The notes below the pieces were generated by a model. It was not told the DNA's origin, did no database searches, and was given only the letters and a program-made list of their open reading frames with translations. Positions 1 through 10,682 of a DNA stretch of 64,000 bases are shown piece by piece (within the stretch, counting starts at the first letter, position 1; every line of letters starts with the position of its first letter). Location of the stretch: the NCBI RefSeq assembly GCF_964656455.1, contig NC_135725.1:46536486-46600485 (forward strand), in the 5' to 3' direction. The position numbers were made by a program, and so were the translations under genes. Source of the stretch: Halichoerus grypus (taxonomy: Eukaryota > Chordata > Mammalia > Carnivora > Phocidae).

Positions 1-493
1 TGGAAAACAGAAAACATTTCTCACTTCATGTGGTGAATATTATCAAAGTAACAAAGCTTGCCAAGAAGAGTAAGAGAAACATAAATCAAGAATATGGATG
101 CAAAATTTTTGAAGAAAATATTAGTACTATTAACCCAGTTGGGAGTGGACCCTAAGAGAGCAAAACCAAATTGGTTTTATCAAGAATTCCAAGAATATCC
201 CAAGAATTTATCCCAAGAGTAGTTTAGCATGATAAAAATGCTTGTCAAGCACCATATTAACAGATTAATGATGAACAAAACCATCTGTTCATCTCAAGAG
301 ATGTTAAAAAGTTGTGTGATAGAAAAAAATCCATGTATGATTTTTTAAAACAGAAAGAAAACAAAACTCTTAACAAAACAGGACTAGGAGATAAATTTCT
401 TAACATGACAAAACGTAGCTACTAAAATCCCATGCAAACAACATTCTAAATGGTGAATTACCAGAATTATTTCCTTTAAAATAAAAAACATTT

Positions 494-711
494 GGGGCGC
501 CTGGGTGGCTCAGTCGGTTAAGCATCTGCCTTCAGCTCAGGTCATGATCCCAGGGTTCTGGGATCAAGCCCCGCATCGGGCTCTCTGCTCAGCGGGAAGC
601 CGGCTTCTCCCTCTCCCACTCCCCCTGCTTGTGATCCCTTTCTCGCTGTCTCTCTGTCAAAAATAAATAAATAAAATCTTTTAAAAATAAATAAATAAAT
701 AAAATAAAATC
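494..711 (+). mobile_element. SINEC (carnivore tRNA-Lys SINE)
   Basis: Full head GGGGCGCCTGGGTGGCTCAG, CT-rich middle and an AAATAAATAAAATC tail. It is flanked by the duplication AAAAACATTT (484-493 and 712-721), so this is a complete retrotransposed copy inside the old L1. Confidence 0.95.
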
Positions 712-878
712 AAAAACATTTATACTTAATGGTTTACTGGTAGTCCTACTAACAGAAGACCACAAAAGGCAGGGGAAAACAAGATAGAAAAACAGAAAAT
801 AAGAAAAACATGTCATTATTTACATATTATGACAGTCCACATAGAAAACTAAAGGACTATACATAAACACTAGAATTA

Positions 879-1063
879 GGGACACCTGGTTGGCTCAGTC
901 AGTTGTGCGACTGAGACAGGTTATGAGATGGAGCCCCATGATGGGCTCCACACTCAGTGGGGAGTCTGCTTGAAGATTCTCTCCCTCTGCCCCACCCCTC
1001 CTATGCACAAGCACACACACTCTCTCTAAAATAAATGATAATCTTAAAAAAAAAAAAATTTTT
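879..1063 (+). mobile_element. SINEC, older diverged copy
   Basis: The head GGACACCTGGTTGGCTCAGTCAG has several substitutions. The middle includes AGACAGGTTATGAGATGGAGCC, and the tail is AAATAAATGATAATC plus A. The duplication ACTAGAATTA is at 869-878 and 1064-1073. Confidence 0.92.
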
Positions 1064-1868
1064 ACTAGAATTAATAAGTTTAGTAAGATGGTTAGAATCA
1101 TCAATCTGCAAATGTAAACTGCCTATTTTTAATTAATTTTTAATTCCAGTATGTATATTTACACATCAGCAACACACAGAAAATAATAGTCTGCTTACAA
1201 GAACAATTAAAAAAAATTAAAAGAACCTAGGAATAAACAAAAACCAGTTAGACCTTTATCAAAAATATCTTAACATTTTAACAACTTTAAAGAAAGCCTA
1301 AATACACTGACAGACTAGCTTCATGGATAAGAACCCTCATTAGTCACATATTCAATGTAATTTCAATCCAAATCCTAGTAGTTTTCCAAAGAACTTAAAC
1401 TGATTCTAAAATTTATATGAAGAAAAAAGAATGATGTAATAGAACTTGTCACATTATATAGCAAACAGCAATTACAACATGATGATACTACTACAGAGAT
1501 CAACAAACTGACCAATGGAATAAAAATGAACCACATCCCCCCAACAGATTCACAAATATATGAAAATCTGACATTGGACAAGGTAGGCACTATGGATTCC
1601 TGGGTAAAGTACAGACAACTCAATAAAATGTTCTGGGACTGCTTTTCTATATAGGAAAAAATTTAAATTAGACTCTTACCTCATACCATACATAAAATCA
1701 ATTCCAGATGTTTGAAAATATTTAAATGTTAGACAAAACTTCTCAAACATGTTAGAAAAAAACACTGGAGATTATCTATATGACCTTGGGGTATAGAAGA
1801 ACATAATAAGCAGGACACAAAAAGAACTAACCATAAAAAATCTGACCACATTAAAATTAAGAATTTCT

Positions 1869-2017
1869 GGGGGGGTGGGGGGATGGGCTAGCCTTAAAGA
1901 GGGCACGTTCTGCATGGAGCACTGGGTGTTACGCAAACAATGAATCATGGAACACTACATCAAAAACTAATGATGTAATGTATGGTGATTAACATAATAA
2001 TTAAAAAAAGAAAAGAA
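1869..2017 (+). mobile_element. Young carnivore L1, short 5'-truncated 3' end
   Basis: It begins in a G-rich run and carries the carnivore L1 3'-UTR landmarks GAGCACTGGGTGTTA and ACTAATGATGTAATG, followed by an A-rich tail. A 16-base duplication AAAATTAAGAATTTCT at 1853-1868 and 2018-2033 proves insertion into the older L1. Only about 149 bases were inserted. Confidence 0.93.
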
Positions 2018-2573
2018 AAAATTAAGAATTTCTGTTTATCAAAAGATACCATAAACAAAGTAAAAAAGGCACTAAATAAGCTAACTAGAAAAAGATATCT
2101 ACAGTAAATATAACCAATGGATCCATATCTCCAGAATATAAAAGACCCCCAACAAATAAATAAAAAAATAAGCAGAAGACATGAACGCATTTCACAGAGA
2201 AAGAAACATAATTGGCCACTGAAATGTATGCTTAGCCACATTACTAATCACTGAAATACAAGATCAGACAGTGATCAGATAATTTTATGCCTACAAAATG
2301 GGCATAGATGAACAAGTCTGACTACAAAAGAGTGCAATGGAATTTCTTTACATATTGCTGACATAGGACTCAAAATTGTTACAACTACTATATAGAATAT
2401 TAAAAAGCCAAATATGTAAATGCCCTATGACTCAGCAATTCCATTTGTAGGTATATACCATAAAGCAGTATTTCTCTAAGTGGGCCAGGAGACCAGCAAC
2501 ATCAGTATTACTTGGATGCTTTTTAGAAATGCCAGATTCTTTTTTTTTTTTTTTTTCAAGAATTATTTATTTA

Positions 2574-2752
2574 GGAGCACCTGGGTGGCTCAGTTGGTTA
2601 AGCGTCTGCCTTCGGCTCAGGTCATGATCACAGGGTCCTGGGATAGAGCCCCACATTGGGCTCCCTGCTCAGTAGGGAGTCTGCTTCTCCTTCTCCCTCT
2701 GCCCCTGCTCCTGCTCTCTCTCTCTCTCTCTCTCTCTCTCATGTGCTTGCGC
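2574..2752 (+). mobile_element. SINEC, plus strand, head-to-head composite
   Basis: GGAGCACCTGGGTGGCTCAGTT head and SINE middle, ending in a (CT)n run of about 26 bases followed by ATGTGCTTGCGCA. There is no normal AAATAAA tail. It sits beside or inside an opposite-strand SINE whose A/T-rich end begins at about 2540. The exact joints are uncertain. Confidence 0.8.
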
Positions 2753-2966
2753 ATTTTTTAAAAACTTTATTTTTGAGAGGGAGCACACGTGCACGCAAGT
2801 GAGTGTGCACGGGGTGAGGGAGGGAGAGGGAGAGAGAGAATCCCAAGCAGTCTCCCCACTGAGCGCAGAGCCCTATGCAGGGCTCAATCCCAGGACCCCA
2901 AGATCAAGACCTGAACTGAAACCAAGAGCTGGATTTGGTTAACCCACGGAGCCACCAAGGTGCCCC
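2753..2966 (-). mobile_element. SINEC, minus strand
   Basis: Reads TTTTTTAAAAACTTTATTTTTGAGAG, then a GA-rich part, then GAGCCACCAAGGTGCCCC, which is the reverse complement of the SINE head. It is diverged (ACCTGAACTGAAACCAAGAGC). A second tail-like segment (TTTATTTA) at 2540-2573 suggests that the plus SINE inserted into this copy's tail. Confidence 0.8.
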
Positions 2967-3378
2967 AGAAATTCAGATTCTTAAGGCCCATCCCAGACCT
3001 ACCGATTAAGAATCTGTGTAGTCAGGTACGTAAGTCCTCAGGTTTACTAACTCTCCAAGTGAGTCTCACGTGCCCTACAGTTTGAGAGCCACTGATTCAG
3101 AGCATTGTATTCAAACAGAACCTATTAGTGAGACTGGAAAGCAGTACAATGGATTGCATCACTGTCTGTAAGTTAACTGGTATAAAATAAAATAGATTGA
3201 GTCCTGTGTAGTAATGTAAAAAAAAAAAAAAGAAATTTAATTTACAAAGCTTTTGTCTCATTTGTCTATGTATATTTATATATATGGGTCCTTTCATTAT
3301 GGAGAATGTATTTTTTTTTTTTTTTAAGAACATATTTCTTACTATGGGTCACAGTCATAAAAGTTTGAAATCCACTGC

Positions 3379-3890
3379 CCTAGAGAAACTCCTGCACATG
3401 TGTACTGACGACATGCCCAAGGAGGTTCATAACTGTATTGTTCACAGCAGCGGGGGGAAAAAAAACAAAAACAAAAACAAAAAAGGAGTGAGTCTAGATA
3501 TCTAGATAACAAGGGAATGGATATGCAAATCATGCTATAGGGACCATTATACAGCAGTGAAATCAGTAACATAACAAGAACAAATCTTACACAGTACTGA
3601 GTAAATACAGCAAGTCACAGAAAATTACCTACAGTATTATACCATTTTCCTAAAGACCAAAAATAGGCAAAGCTGAACAAATAGAAGGACAGACACATTT
3701 GTGGTAAAACCACATTTAAAAGTTCAGGAAAAGCCAGGAGAGTAGTTGCATCTGGGAGAGGCAAAGGATGGACTAGAAAGGTATACACGGGTAGTTTGAA
3801 TGGCACTACTTATGTTCTAATCCTCATTCTTAAACTGAATGATAGGTTTATGGTGTTTGTTTTGTAATTTACATATAAAACACACACAAT
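3379..3890 (+). mobile_element. Old L1 3' end, probable continuation of the first L1
   Basis: CCTAGAGAAACTCCTGCACATG continues the L1 ORF2 and 3' region exactly where the copy ending at 2465 stops. It is followed by GCAAATCATGC and an old L1 3'-UTR-like segment ending near ACATATAAAACACAC. An A-rich imperfect (AAAAAC)n lies at about 3460-3484. The family assignment is approximate. Confidence 0.6.
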
Positions 3891-3997
3891 TCTCAGATGT
3901 ATCAATTATAACGTAGTAACATTTTTATGTTAAGAAAAACTTAAAACTCCTGATGTCACAACCTTACAGCCTAGCAAGAGAATTTCACATTCCAATT

Positions 3998-4085
3998 CAA
4001 CAGATATTTATTAGGTGTTATGAACAAACCATAAACATTGTCTCGTTTAATCCTTTAAGAGGCCTGTGAGGTAGGTACTTGGCAA
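3998..4085 (-). mobile_element. MIR-like fragment
   Basis: TCGTTTAATCCTTTAAGAGG and CCTGTGAGGTAGGTAC resemble the reverse complement of the MIR 3' region (CTCATTTAATCCTCAC...ATGAGGTAGGTA). Confidence 0.6.
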
Positions 4086-4739
4086 AGGTAGGTAGGCAGA
4101 TTCTTGGCAAAGCACAGGCAGTCAAATATATGCTTGAATAATTTTACAGTGCAAAAAGAGAAAGAGTTTGATTATATGCTATACGAAGTGTAGCTCTACC
4201 CTCAGGACTTAAAATGAAATAAGAGATGATTAACTCTGTTAACAGAAGGGAGCTTATGATCTATTCTTACTGTTTCTACATTCTATTACTTACTACCAAA
4301 AGTATAATGAGAAAAATCACTTTTTTCTCTGAAAGTATCCCTGGTCAAAGGTAAAGAAACTAACAGACTAAACAGGGTGGAGTTAACTAATGTACCATTT
4401 GTGTATTGCTAGAATTTCCATTTTGCCCTTAAAAGCAGTTAGCGATATGTGAGGCAGCAGCACTCTTCAGGGGGAAAAGAGGAACTACAGTAACAGAAGA
4501 AAAGAAATTACCAAGGCTTAAAAAAAAAAAAATCTGTGACACATTTAGTCTGTGCGCTCTAATAAGAACTACAGTTAAAAAAGTGCAAAGTCAAAACCTT
4601 TTTTTTCATTGAATACATATTAATGTAAATGAACACAGTTGGGGAAATGGTTGCCTTAGAAAATTACTTCCATCCTTCACAAAGAACTATTTCTATTCAC
4701 AGGGCTTCTGCAAATGCATGGGGTTTTTCTTGTTTTTTA

Positions 4740-4830
4740 AATTTGGTTCACTGTTGTGTCCACCCAGTGCCTGGAATGACCGAGTCCTAATAAATGCACA
4801 GTAAGGTATTTGTCTTTGAATGAATTTATA
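4740..4830 (+). mobile_element. L2 3'-end fragment
   Basis: CCCAGTGCCTGGAATG, then AATAAATGCACAGTAAGG and TTTGAATGAATT, match the terminal part of LINE L2 (CCAGTGCCTGGCAC...CAATAAATATTTGTTGAATGAAT). Confidence 0.6.
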
Positions 4831-4989
4831 CCCTAACTGAGCATTTACTATATTATATATTAGGACCTCAGGGATGACAGATCAACTATGTTATAGTCCC
4901 CCCCAACACCCCTATCCACACAAAGCTAACGTAAGTGATTAAATCAAAACAAAATGTGCCCTTCCTCTTCCTGAACAAGTCAGTCCAAA

Positions 4990-6067
4990 AGCTATTGGGT
5001 AGGGCCAAGCAAAGTAAGCAACAGCAGGGGAGGTGAGGGTGGTAATTATCAGGAAAGGCAACTATGCGGGGTCTCAGAGCCACTAAAAACGGGATGCTCC
5101 TTGAAGAAATGGCTGAATCTAAGGCTGAGACAAGCAAAATAGAAAATGAGCCTAGAACATCTTCTTGTGGCAAAAACTCAGGAAGTGTCCAAACACTCAT
5201 CAGAGCATGTCAAAAAGACAAAGAAACCAGACTGAAGGGGCTCCCATTGGCCAAATCAAGATCATTTAAGCATGAAAATAAATGATAGTAATAGATTATA
5301 ACTCAGTGAAAAAGATATATATCCATGAGTCCGTGATGATATAATAAATATAAGAACAAACTTAAGCTTGAGGAGGAATGAGAAATTTACATTTTCTCAA
5401 AATATCTCCCAGTAAAATACTCATTAATTACAAAAAGGGGGGAAAAAAGTAATTTACAGTGGAGGGGCCTGGCAGACACCATCTGAATCACATCATCAGA
5501 GTAACATCCCAGTCATAATGGGTACAATGAAATCATGATCATATGATCAGGTGCTATGCCAAGAGTCTGGCATTACTTCTGTAATATTCCTGCCAGAAAT
5601 GCGTATAACCTGAATCTGGTCATGAGGAATCAGTATACAAACCTAAATTGAGGGCCATCTATTAAATAATTGGCCCCGAATCTTCAAAAAATTTCAAGTT
5701 CATGAAAGTCAAGGAATTATTGTCAGTTCAAAGGAGACTAAAGAGACATGACAACCAAATGATACATTGATTCTAGACTGGATCTTTTTGCTGTAAGAAT
5801 AAAGGACATTAGTGGCACAACCTGCAAAATTTGAATGGGATCTGAGGAGCAGAGGTTGGTACCACATCCATACTAATTCCTGACTTCAACAGTTGTATTA
5901 CAGATGTGTAAGAGAATGTCCTTGTTTGCAGGAAATAAACACGAAAGTATTTAAGGATATTGGAGCAAACCATGCTGGCAACATACTCTCAGATGGTTCA
6001 GGAAAGAAAAGCTCTTTGTACTATATTTACAACTTTTCTGTAAGTTTGAGATTATTTCAAAATAAAA
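4990..6067 (+). mobile_element. Old L1 (L1M type) 3'-UTR
   Basis: Characteristic old L1 3' landmarks appear in order: GGAGACTAAAGAGACATGACA, GTAAGAGAATGTCCTTG, CTCTCAGATGGTTCAG, and TTTCTGTAAGTTTGAGATTA ending in TCAAAATAAAAACT at about 6067. The 63- and 73-codon frames inside it are chance. A perfect 14-base palindrome TGATCATATGATCA lies at 5536-5549. Confidence 0.8.
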
Positions 6068-7169
6068 ACTTACGAAGTAAATAAATAATAGTATTTGGAA
6101 CGGCCTATGCACAGAGAACTAAGGGACCCCTGGGAAGGGCATCAAAATCAGAGGGGGTCCAAGAAGCATCCCCAGTCTGTTCAATTCACTACACTTGGCT
6201 CTCTCTCCAAGGGCCCATATCATACTACGAAGACCTAAAATGCACCATATTCTTCTAACAAGAATCTAGATACCATCCCAAAAGGAATCAAGGCTTCCTT
6301 AAACAAATTAGATTTGTCAAGTAAATCAAGGCTTTCCTAAAGAAAGACATGGTTTGCTTTCAAAAATTCCAAATGAGTTTGTATTTTAATACCACATACA
6401 AAAGCAAAGAAAACAAACAAAAAACACACGTGGTCTGAAGTCCTCACATTTCCTCTCAACTAAAACCAGTTGTTTCTGTTGAAGAAAAAGACTGTAACTT
6501 TGTAATAAATATTCAAAGATGTATTTGGCAACAACCTATCTCTGGCTTATCTGGGAAAATCTGCTCCATGTGGTAGGATTTGCTGTAGACACAAAACAGT
6601 TTTATATACATTCAACTGGACCATCTAAAGATCTACCAAAAAGACCAGCTTTCCAAAAGAGGAAGTATTTAGTTTTTGCCATCCTTGGTCTTCAGAAGCC
6701 CTTTGGGGACAGGGTCCAATAATAAAGTCTCTGGCACCCCACTAAAAGAAGTGAATGCCTTAAAGTACAATAATTTTTCCTCCTAAAAGCACACTAGAGT
6801 AGCCTGGTCTGGTGGCTAGAAATTTTCCTTTTCTTTCCTTTTCCTTTCTCCCTCCCACCTACCCTCCTGCTTGCTTCCATCCTTTCTTTCATTCCTCCTC
6901 TCCTTTCCTTACCTTCAGAAACTGAGCAGGGTTATTCTAGTCCTCTGAGTTGATGAGAATATCTTATCCCCTGAAAATTGGCCAAGGGTTAGAGTTTGGT
7001 AGAAAGAAAAAAGAACTCCAGTGTTCATTCAATGCAAACCCAGCATCTGCATTAAACTTGGCCCACAGTAGGTACGCAAACATTTTAAAAGTACTTACAC
7101 CTCTTCTCTGGATAAGGTGAGCACTAAGCTACAAAAGGAAAATTATAAGCTTCCTGGAAGGGAATTTTT

Positions 7170-7519
7170 TATTGTTATGTTAATCACCATACATAACATC
7201 ATTAGTTTTTTTTTTAAAGATTTTATTTATTTATTTGAGAGAGAGAGAATGAGAGACAGAGAGCATGAGAGGGAGGAGGGTCAGAGGGAGAAGCAGACTC
7301 CCTGCTGAGCAGGGAGCCCGATGCGGGACTCGATCCCAGGACTCCAGGATCATGACCTGAGCCGAAGGCAGTCGCTTAACCAACTGAGCCACCCAGGCAC
7401 CCAACATCATTAGTTTTTGATGTAGTGTTCCATGATTCATTGTTTGTGTATAACACCCAGTGCTCCATGCAGAACGTGCCCTCTTTAATACCCATCACCA
7501 GGCTAACCCATCCTCCCAA
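7170..7519 (-). mobile_element. Young carnivore L1, 5'-truncated, minus strand
   Basis: The reverse complement shows GGTGATGGGTATTAAAGAGG, GAGCACTGGGTGTTATAC and ACTAATGATGTTATG. The duplication CCTGGAAGGGAATTTTT is at 7153-7169 and 7520-7536. A SINE is nested in it (7211-7402). Confidence 0.93.
7211..7402 (-). mobile_element. SINEC nested in a young L1
   Basis: Minus-strand copy: TTTAAAGATTTTATTTATTTA, a GA-rich middle, and GAGCCACCCAGGCACCC at its head. The 16-base duplication AACATCATTAGTTTTT (7195-7210 and 7403-7418) is L1 sequence, so the SINE is younger than that L1. Confidence 0.96.
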
Positions 7520-8004
7520 CCTGGAAGGGAATTTTTATTCTTGTCTTATCTAAACACAGAACTACCCGAGCAGGAAGAATACAGGTTGAAGGCAAAAGGG
7601 ATAGGGCAAGACTCAGGGAAGTCCTCTCAAATTTGATTTTCAGAAGCAAGAAAAATTAGTTTTGTTCACAGAATTTCAATCTATGAAGCAAGGAGCAAAA
7701 GAATAAAAATCTCCTACCAGAAGTCTTTCAGGACTTGAAAATTATCTTGGATTTCCTGAACCTGTCCTACCTGTCCTAGATTCAAATTCTCTGAACCATT
7801 TTTTAGATCATGTATCTTGATTCTGGAATGTGTATGTGTGTGTGAGAGAGAGACAAACAGACAGACAGTGAGAATACCAAGAAGTCAAAACAGCTTCCCC
7901 AAAGAAGTGGCAAGCCAGTCACATTAAGCTGATTCCAATTAAGTATATTACCATCTAACTTTCCAGTCTCAAAGAGAAAATCTTTTCATATTTAAACACT
8001 CAAA

Positions 8005-8201
8005 GGGCACCTGGGTGGCTCAGTTGGTTAGGCAACTGCCTTCGGCTCAGGTCATGATCCTGGAGTCCCTGGATCAAGTCCCGCATCGGGCTCCCTGCTC
8101 AGCGGGGAGTCTTTTTTGCCCCTGACACTTCCCCCTCTCATGTGCTCTCTCTTTCTCTCTCTCTCAAATAAATAAATAAAATCTTTAAAAATAAAATAAA
8201 A
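8005..8201 (+). mobile_element. SINEC
   Basis: GGGCACCTGGGTGGCTCAG head; AAATAAATAAATAAAATC tail followed by (AAAAT)n. The duplication TAAACACTCAAA is at 7993-8004 and 8202-8213. Confidence 0.95.
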
Positions 8202-8546
8202 TAAACACTCAAAAAATCACCACTACCCCATGACTTATTTGCATCTCTACTTTCAAAAACCTGGTAGATGACAAAATTATTTGTTGTCTTTTTCATAAGC
8301 TGGCTAATGCCGAGGAAAACGACTTCTAAAGTCATGCATGTTCTTGCTTTTCAAATGAAAAAAAAAAAAAAAAAGACTCCAAAAAGTTATGCTTGCCTCT
8401 AATTTATGGAAATCAAAAATGTAACCAATCCCCACAGAGAGGCTGACGCTGGCTTAAGAAAGTTTGGTGGTGGGAATGCAAGCTGGTGCAGCCACCCTGG
8501 AAAACAGTATGGAGATTCCTCAAAAAGTTGAAAATAGAGCTACCCT

Positions 8547-8749
8547 GGGGTACCTGGGTGGCTCAGTCATTGGAGTCTGCCTTCGGCTCAGGTCATGATC
8601 CCAGGGTCCTGGAATCGAGCCCCGCATCGGGCTCCCTGCTTGGTGGGAAGCCTGCTTCTCCCTCTCCCACCCTCCTTGATTGTGTTCCCTCTCTCACTGT
8701 GTCTCTCTGTCAAATAAATAAAATCTTAAAAAAAAAAGAAAAAAAAGAA
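8547..8749 (+). mobile_element. SINEC nested in the young L1
   Basis: GGGGTACCTGGGTGGCTCAG head and AAATAAATAAAATCTTAAA tail. The 17-base duplication GAAAATAGAGCTACCCT (8530-8546 and 8750-8766) is L1 ORF2 sequence. Confidence 0.96.
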
Positions 8750-8929
8750 GAAAATAGAGCTACCCTACGACCCAGCAGTTGCACTACTGGGTATTTACCC
8801 CGAAGATACAAACGTAGTGATCCAAAGGGGTTCATGCACCCCAATGTTTATAACAGCAATGTCTATAATAGCCAAACTATGGAAAGAGCCAAGATGTCCA
8901 TCAACAGATGAATGGATAAAGAAGATGTG

Positions 8930-8931
<2 letters not shown>

Positions 8932-8976
<45 letters not shown>
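8932..8976 (+). repeat. (CA)n microsatellite
   Basis: About 22 uninterrupted AC units inside the young L1, at the position where other L1 copies (around 62065-62110) also carry dinucleotide repeats. It is long enough to be length-polymorphic. Confidence 0.97.
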
Positions 8977-8978
<2 letters not shown>

Positions 8979-10024
8979 AATATTATGCAGCCATCAAAAC
9001 AACACGAAATCTTGCCATTTGCAATGACGTGGGTAGAACTAGAGGGTATTATGCTAAGCAAAATAAGTCAATCAGAGAAAGACAAGTATCATATGATCTC
9101 ACTGATATGAGGAATTTGAGAAATAAGACAGAGGATCATAAGGGAAGGGAGAAAAAAATGAAACAAGATGAAACCAGAGAGGGAGACAAACCATAAGAGA
9201 CTCTTAATCTCAGGAAACAAACTGAGGGTTGCTGGAGTGGAAGGGGGTGGGAGGGATGGGGTGGCTGGGTGATGGACACTGGGGAGGGTATGTGCTATGG
9301 TGAGTGCTGTGAATTGTGTAAGACTGATGAATCACAGACCTGTACCCCTGAAACAAATAATATATTATATGTAAAAAAAAAAAAAAGAAGAAGAAGAAGA
9401 AGAAGATAGTAGGAAGGGAAAAATGAAGGGGGGGAATCGGAGGAAGAGACAAACCATGAGAGACTATGGACTCTGAAAAACAAACTGAGGGTTCTAGAGG
9501 GTAGGAGGATGGGGGGATGGGTTAGCCTGGTGATGGGTATTAAAGAGGGCATGTTCTGCATGGAGCACTGGGTGTTATACGCAAACAATGAATCGTGGAA
9601 CACTACAACAAAAACTAATGATGTAATATATGGTGACCAACATAACATAATAAAATAAAATTAAAAAAAAAAAAAGAAGAAAGTTTGGGTGGCGGGGGAG
9701 CAGATTCCTAACTATCATTTTCTCCACGCAAATTGGATTTCAGAAGCAAGAGAAATACAGAGAACTTTATGAAGCAAGACACAAAAGAATAAAGTCTGCC
9801 GCCGTCCACGAGCGAGCTGCTCCACCGCAGCCTGTCTTCAGGAAGGAGACTACTGCTCTAGTAACCCTAACGTAACTAAGAGAAGTGGCTCTGGGGACCT
9901 GTTTTAATTTCTTGCCTCTTTTAATTGCATAATCGAAAGAAAACTAACATTACTCTGTATTACTGTAGAACAAATATGGAAGAACAGTGAACCAATACCC
10001 TGACTCAACTCTCCCTTGATCAAT

Positions 10025-10220
10025 CATTTCAGTATTTGATGCCTTAGAGTTTACTCATCTGCATAACGGGGAGCTTGACCTATTACATCAAAGAATACCT
10101 TCAGCTATGAAAAACACATACATGGTTTCCTCGTTTGTAAATGTAATTTACAAACGAGGAAACAGGCCAATAGAGATAACTAATTTGTCCAAAGTTACAC
10201 AGCTACTAAGTGCCAGTGTC
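10025..10220. mobile_element. Two opposed MIR fragments
   Basis: GAGTTTACTCATCTGCATAA (about 10047) resembles MIR in the plus sense (CAGTTTCCTCATCTGTAAAA). ACGAGGAAACAGGCC followed by AAAGTTACACAGCTACTAAG (10155-10210) is MIR in the minus sense. The joint between them is the perfect hairpin listed separately. Confidence 0.7.
10125..10163. repeat. Perfect 18-base inverted repeat, 3-base loop
   Basis: GTTTCCTCGTTTGTAAAT (10125-10142) is followed after GTA by its exact reverse complement ATTTACAAACGAGGAAAC (10146-10163). The arms have no mismatch, although the MIR sequence they derive from is ancient and diverged from its consensus. Confidence 0.95.
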
Positions 10221-10660
10221 AGTCTCTAAAAAAAAAAAAAAGGTCTGTTTCATAACAGAGTCTGCCCTTTTAACTGTGGGGTATGTTCTCTTCACCAAAA
10301 GAGATCAGAATAGGTGTACAGAAAAATCAAGCAGTGAGAAAGCTACTACATCCTTCAATAATTCATACAGCTTTTATTATTACCTTCAAGGCTGATTAAC
10401 CAAGTACAGCATTTATCTCTGTGCCTGTGAGACATTCACACCCTGTTATTGCTCTGCAGTGTAGAGACACATACATCGTTTACCTCAATGCGTTTTCATT
10501 TAAGAAAAGCAAATCAGAAAAGATTTAACTACAACATGCTTTTTTAATTAAAAAGAACTGAAGCCAAAATCGGGAGTATGTATATAAACCACAAAAATCC
10601 CTTCAGGCGAAGAATAAAAAAGAACAGGATTCAGATAAGATGATCCCAGGGGATAGTGTG

Positions 10661-10682
10661 GAGAGAGAGAGAGAGAGAGAGA
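10661..10682 (+). repeat. (GA)n microsatellite
   Basis: Eleven GA units in otherwise unique intron sequence. Confidence 0.9.

Larger units (their letters stand above)
1..2465 (+). mobile_element. Old L1 (LINE-1) ORF2 fragment, interrupted
   Basis: Without its insertions, the sequence reads through the reverse transcriptase to C-terminal region of L1 ORF2 in sense orientation, for example CACCATATTAACAGATTAATG near 250 and CTGACCAATGGAATAAAAATG near 1508. It ends near GCAATTCCATTTGTAGG at 2434. It carries many stops and is dead. SINEs at 494-711 and 879-1063, and a young L1 at 1869-2017, are inserted in it with target-site duplications. It probably continues at 3379 beyond a MER5-type element. 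Confidence 0.75.
2466..3094 (+). mobile_element. MER5-type hAT-Charlie MITE, split by SINEs
   Basis: The left part (2466-2538) contains GACCAGCAACATCAGTATTAC and AGAAATGCCAGATTCT. The right part (2967-3094) contains AGATTCTTAAGGCCCATCCC and ends CAGTTTGAGAGCCACTG. Together they match the short MER5 non-autonomous DNA transposon, with CAGT/ACTG-type ends. SINEs at 2540-2966 interrupt it, repeating AGAAAT(G/T)C at their borders. Confidence 0.75.
8468..9676 (+). mobile_element. Young carnivore L1, 5'-truncated, with double 3'-UTR
   Basis: It starts in the C-terminal ORF2 region (GGGAATGCAAGCTGGTGCAG; GGATAAAGAAGATGTGATA) and keeps the stretch AATAAGTCAATCAGAGAAAG. Two 3'-UTR modules follow. The first ends CAGACCTGTACCCCTGAAAC then A-rich and (GAA)n at about 9373-9406. 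The second runs from there to the true tail near 9660, with GAGCACTGGGTGTTATACGC. The duplication AAGAAAGTTTGG is at 8456-8467 and 9677-9688. No intact ORF survives. Confidence 0.93.

Noticed and set aside
494..711. SINE heads as functional tRNA-Lys genes
   Set aside because: They keep tRNA-like A and B box traces, but have the SINE body, A-rich tail and target duplications, so they are retrotransposed copies and not tRNA genes.
5536..5549. Perfect palindrome TGATCATATGATCA as an operator
   Set aside because: It lies in an old L1 3'-UTR. In 64 kb of AT-rich DNA a 14-base palindrome is not surprising.
8486..8911. 141-codon frame on the plus strand
   Set aside because: Made of L1 ORF2 remnant and an inserted SINE read in one frame. 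Not a gene.
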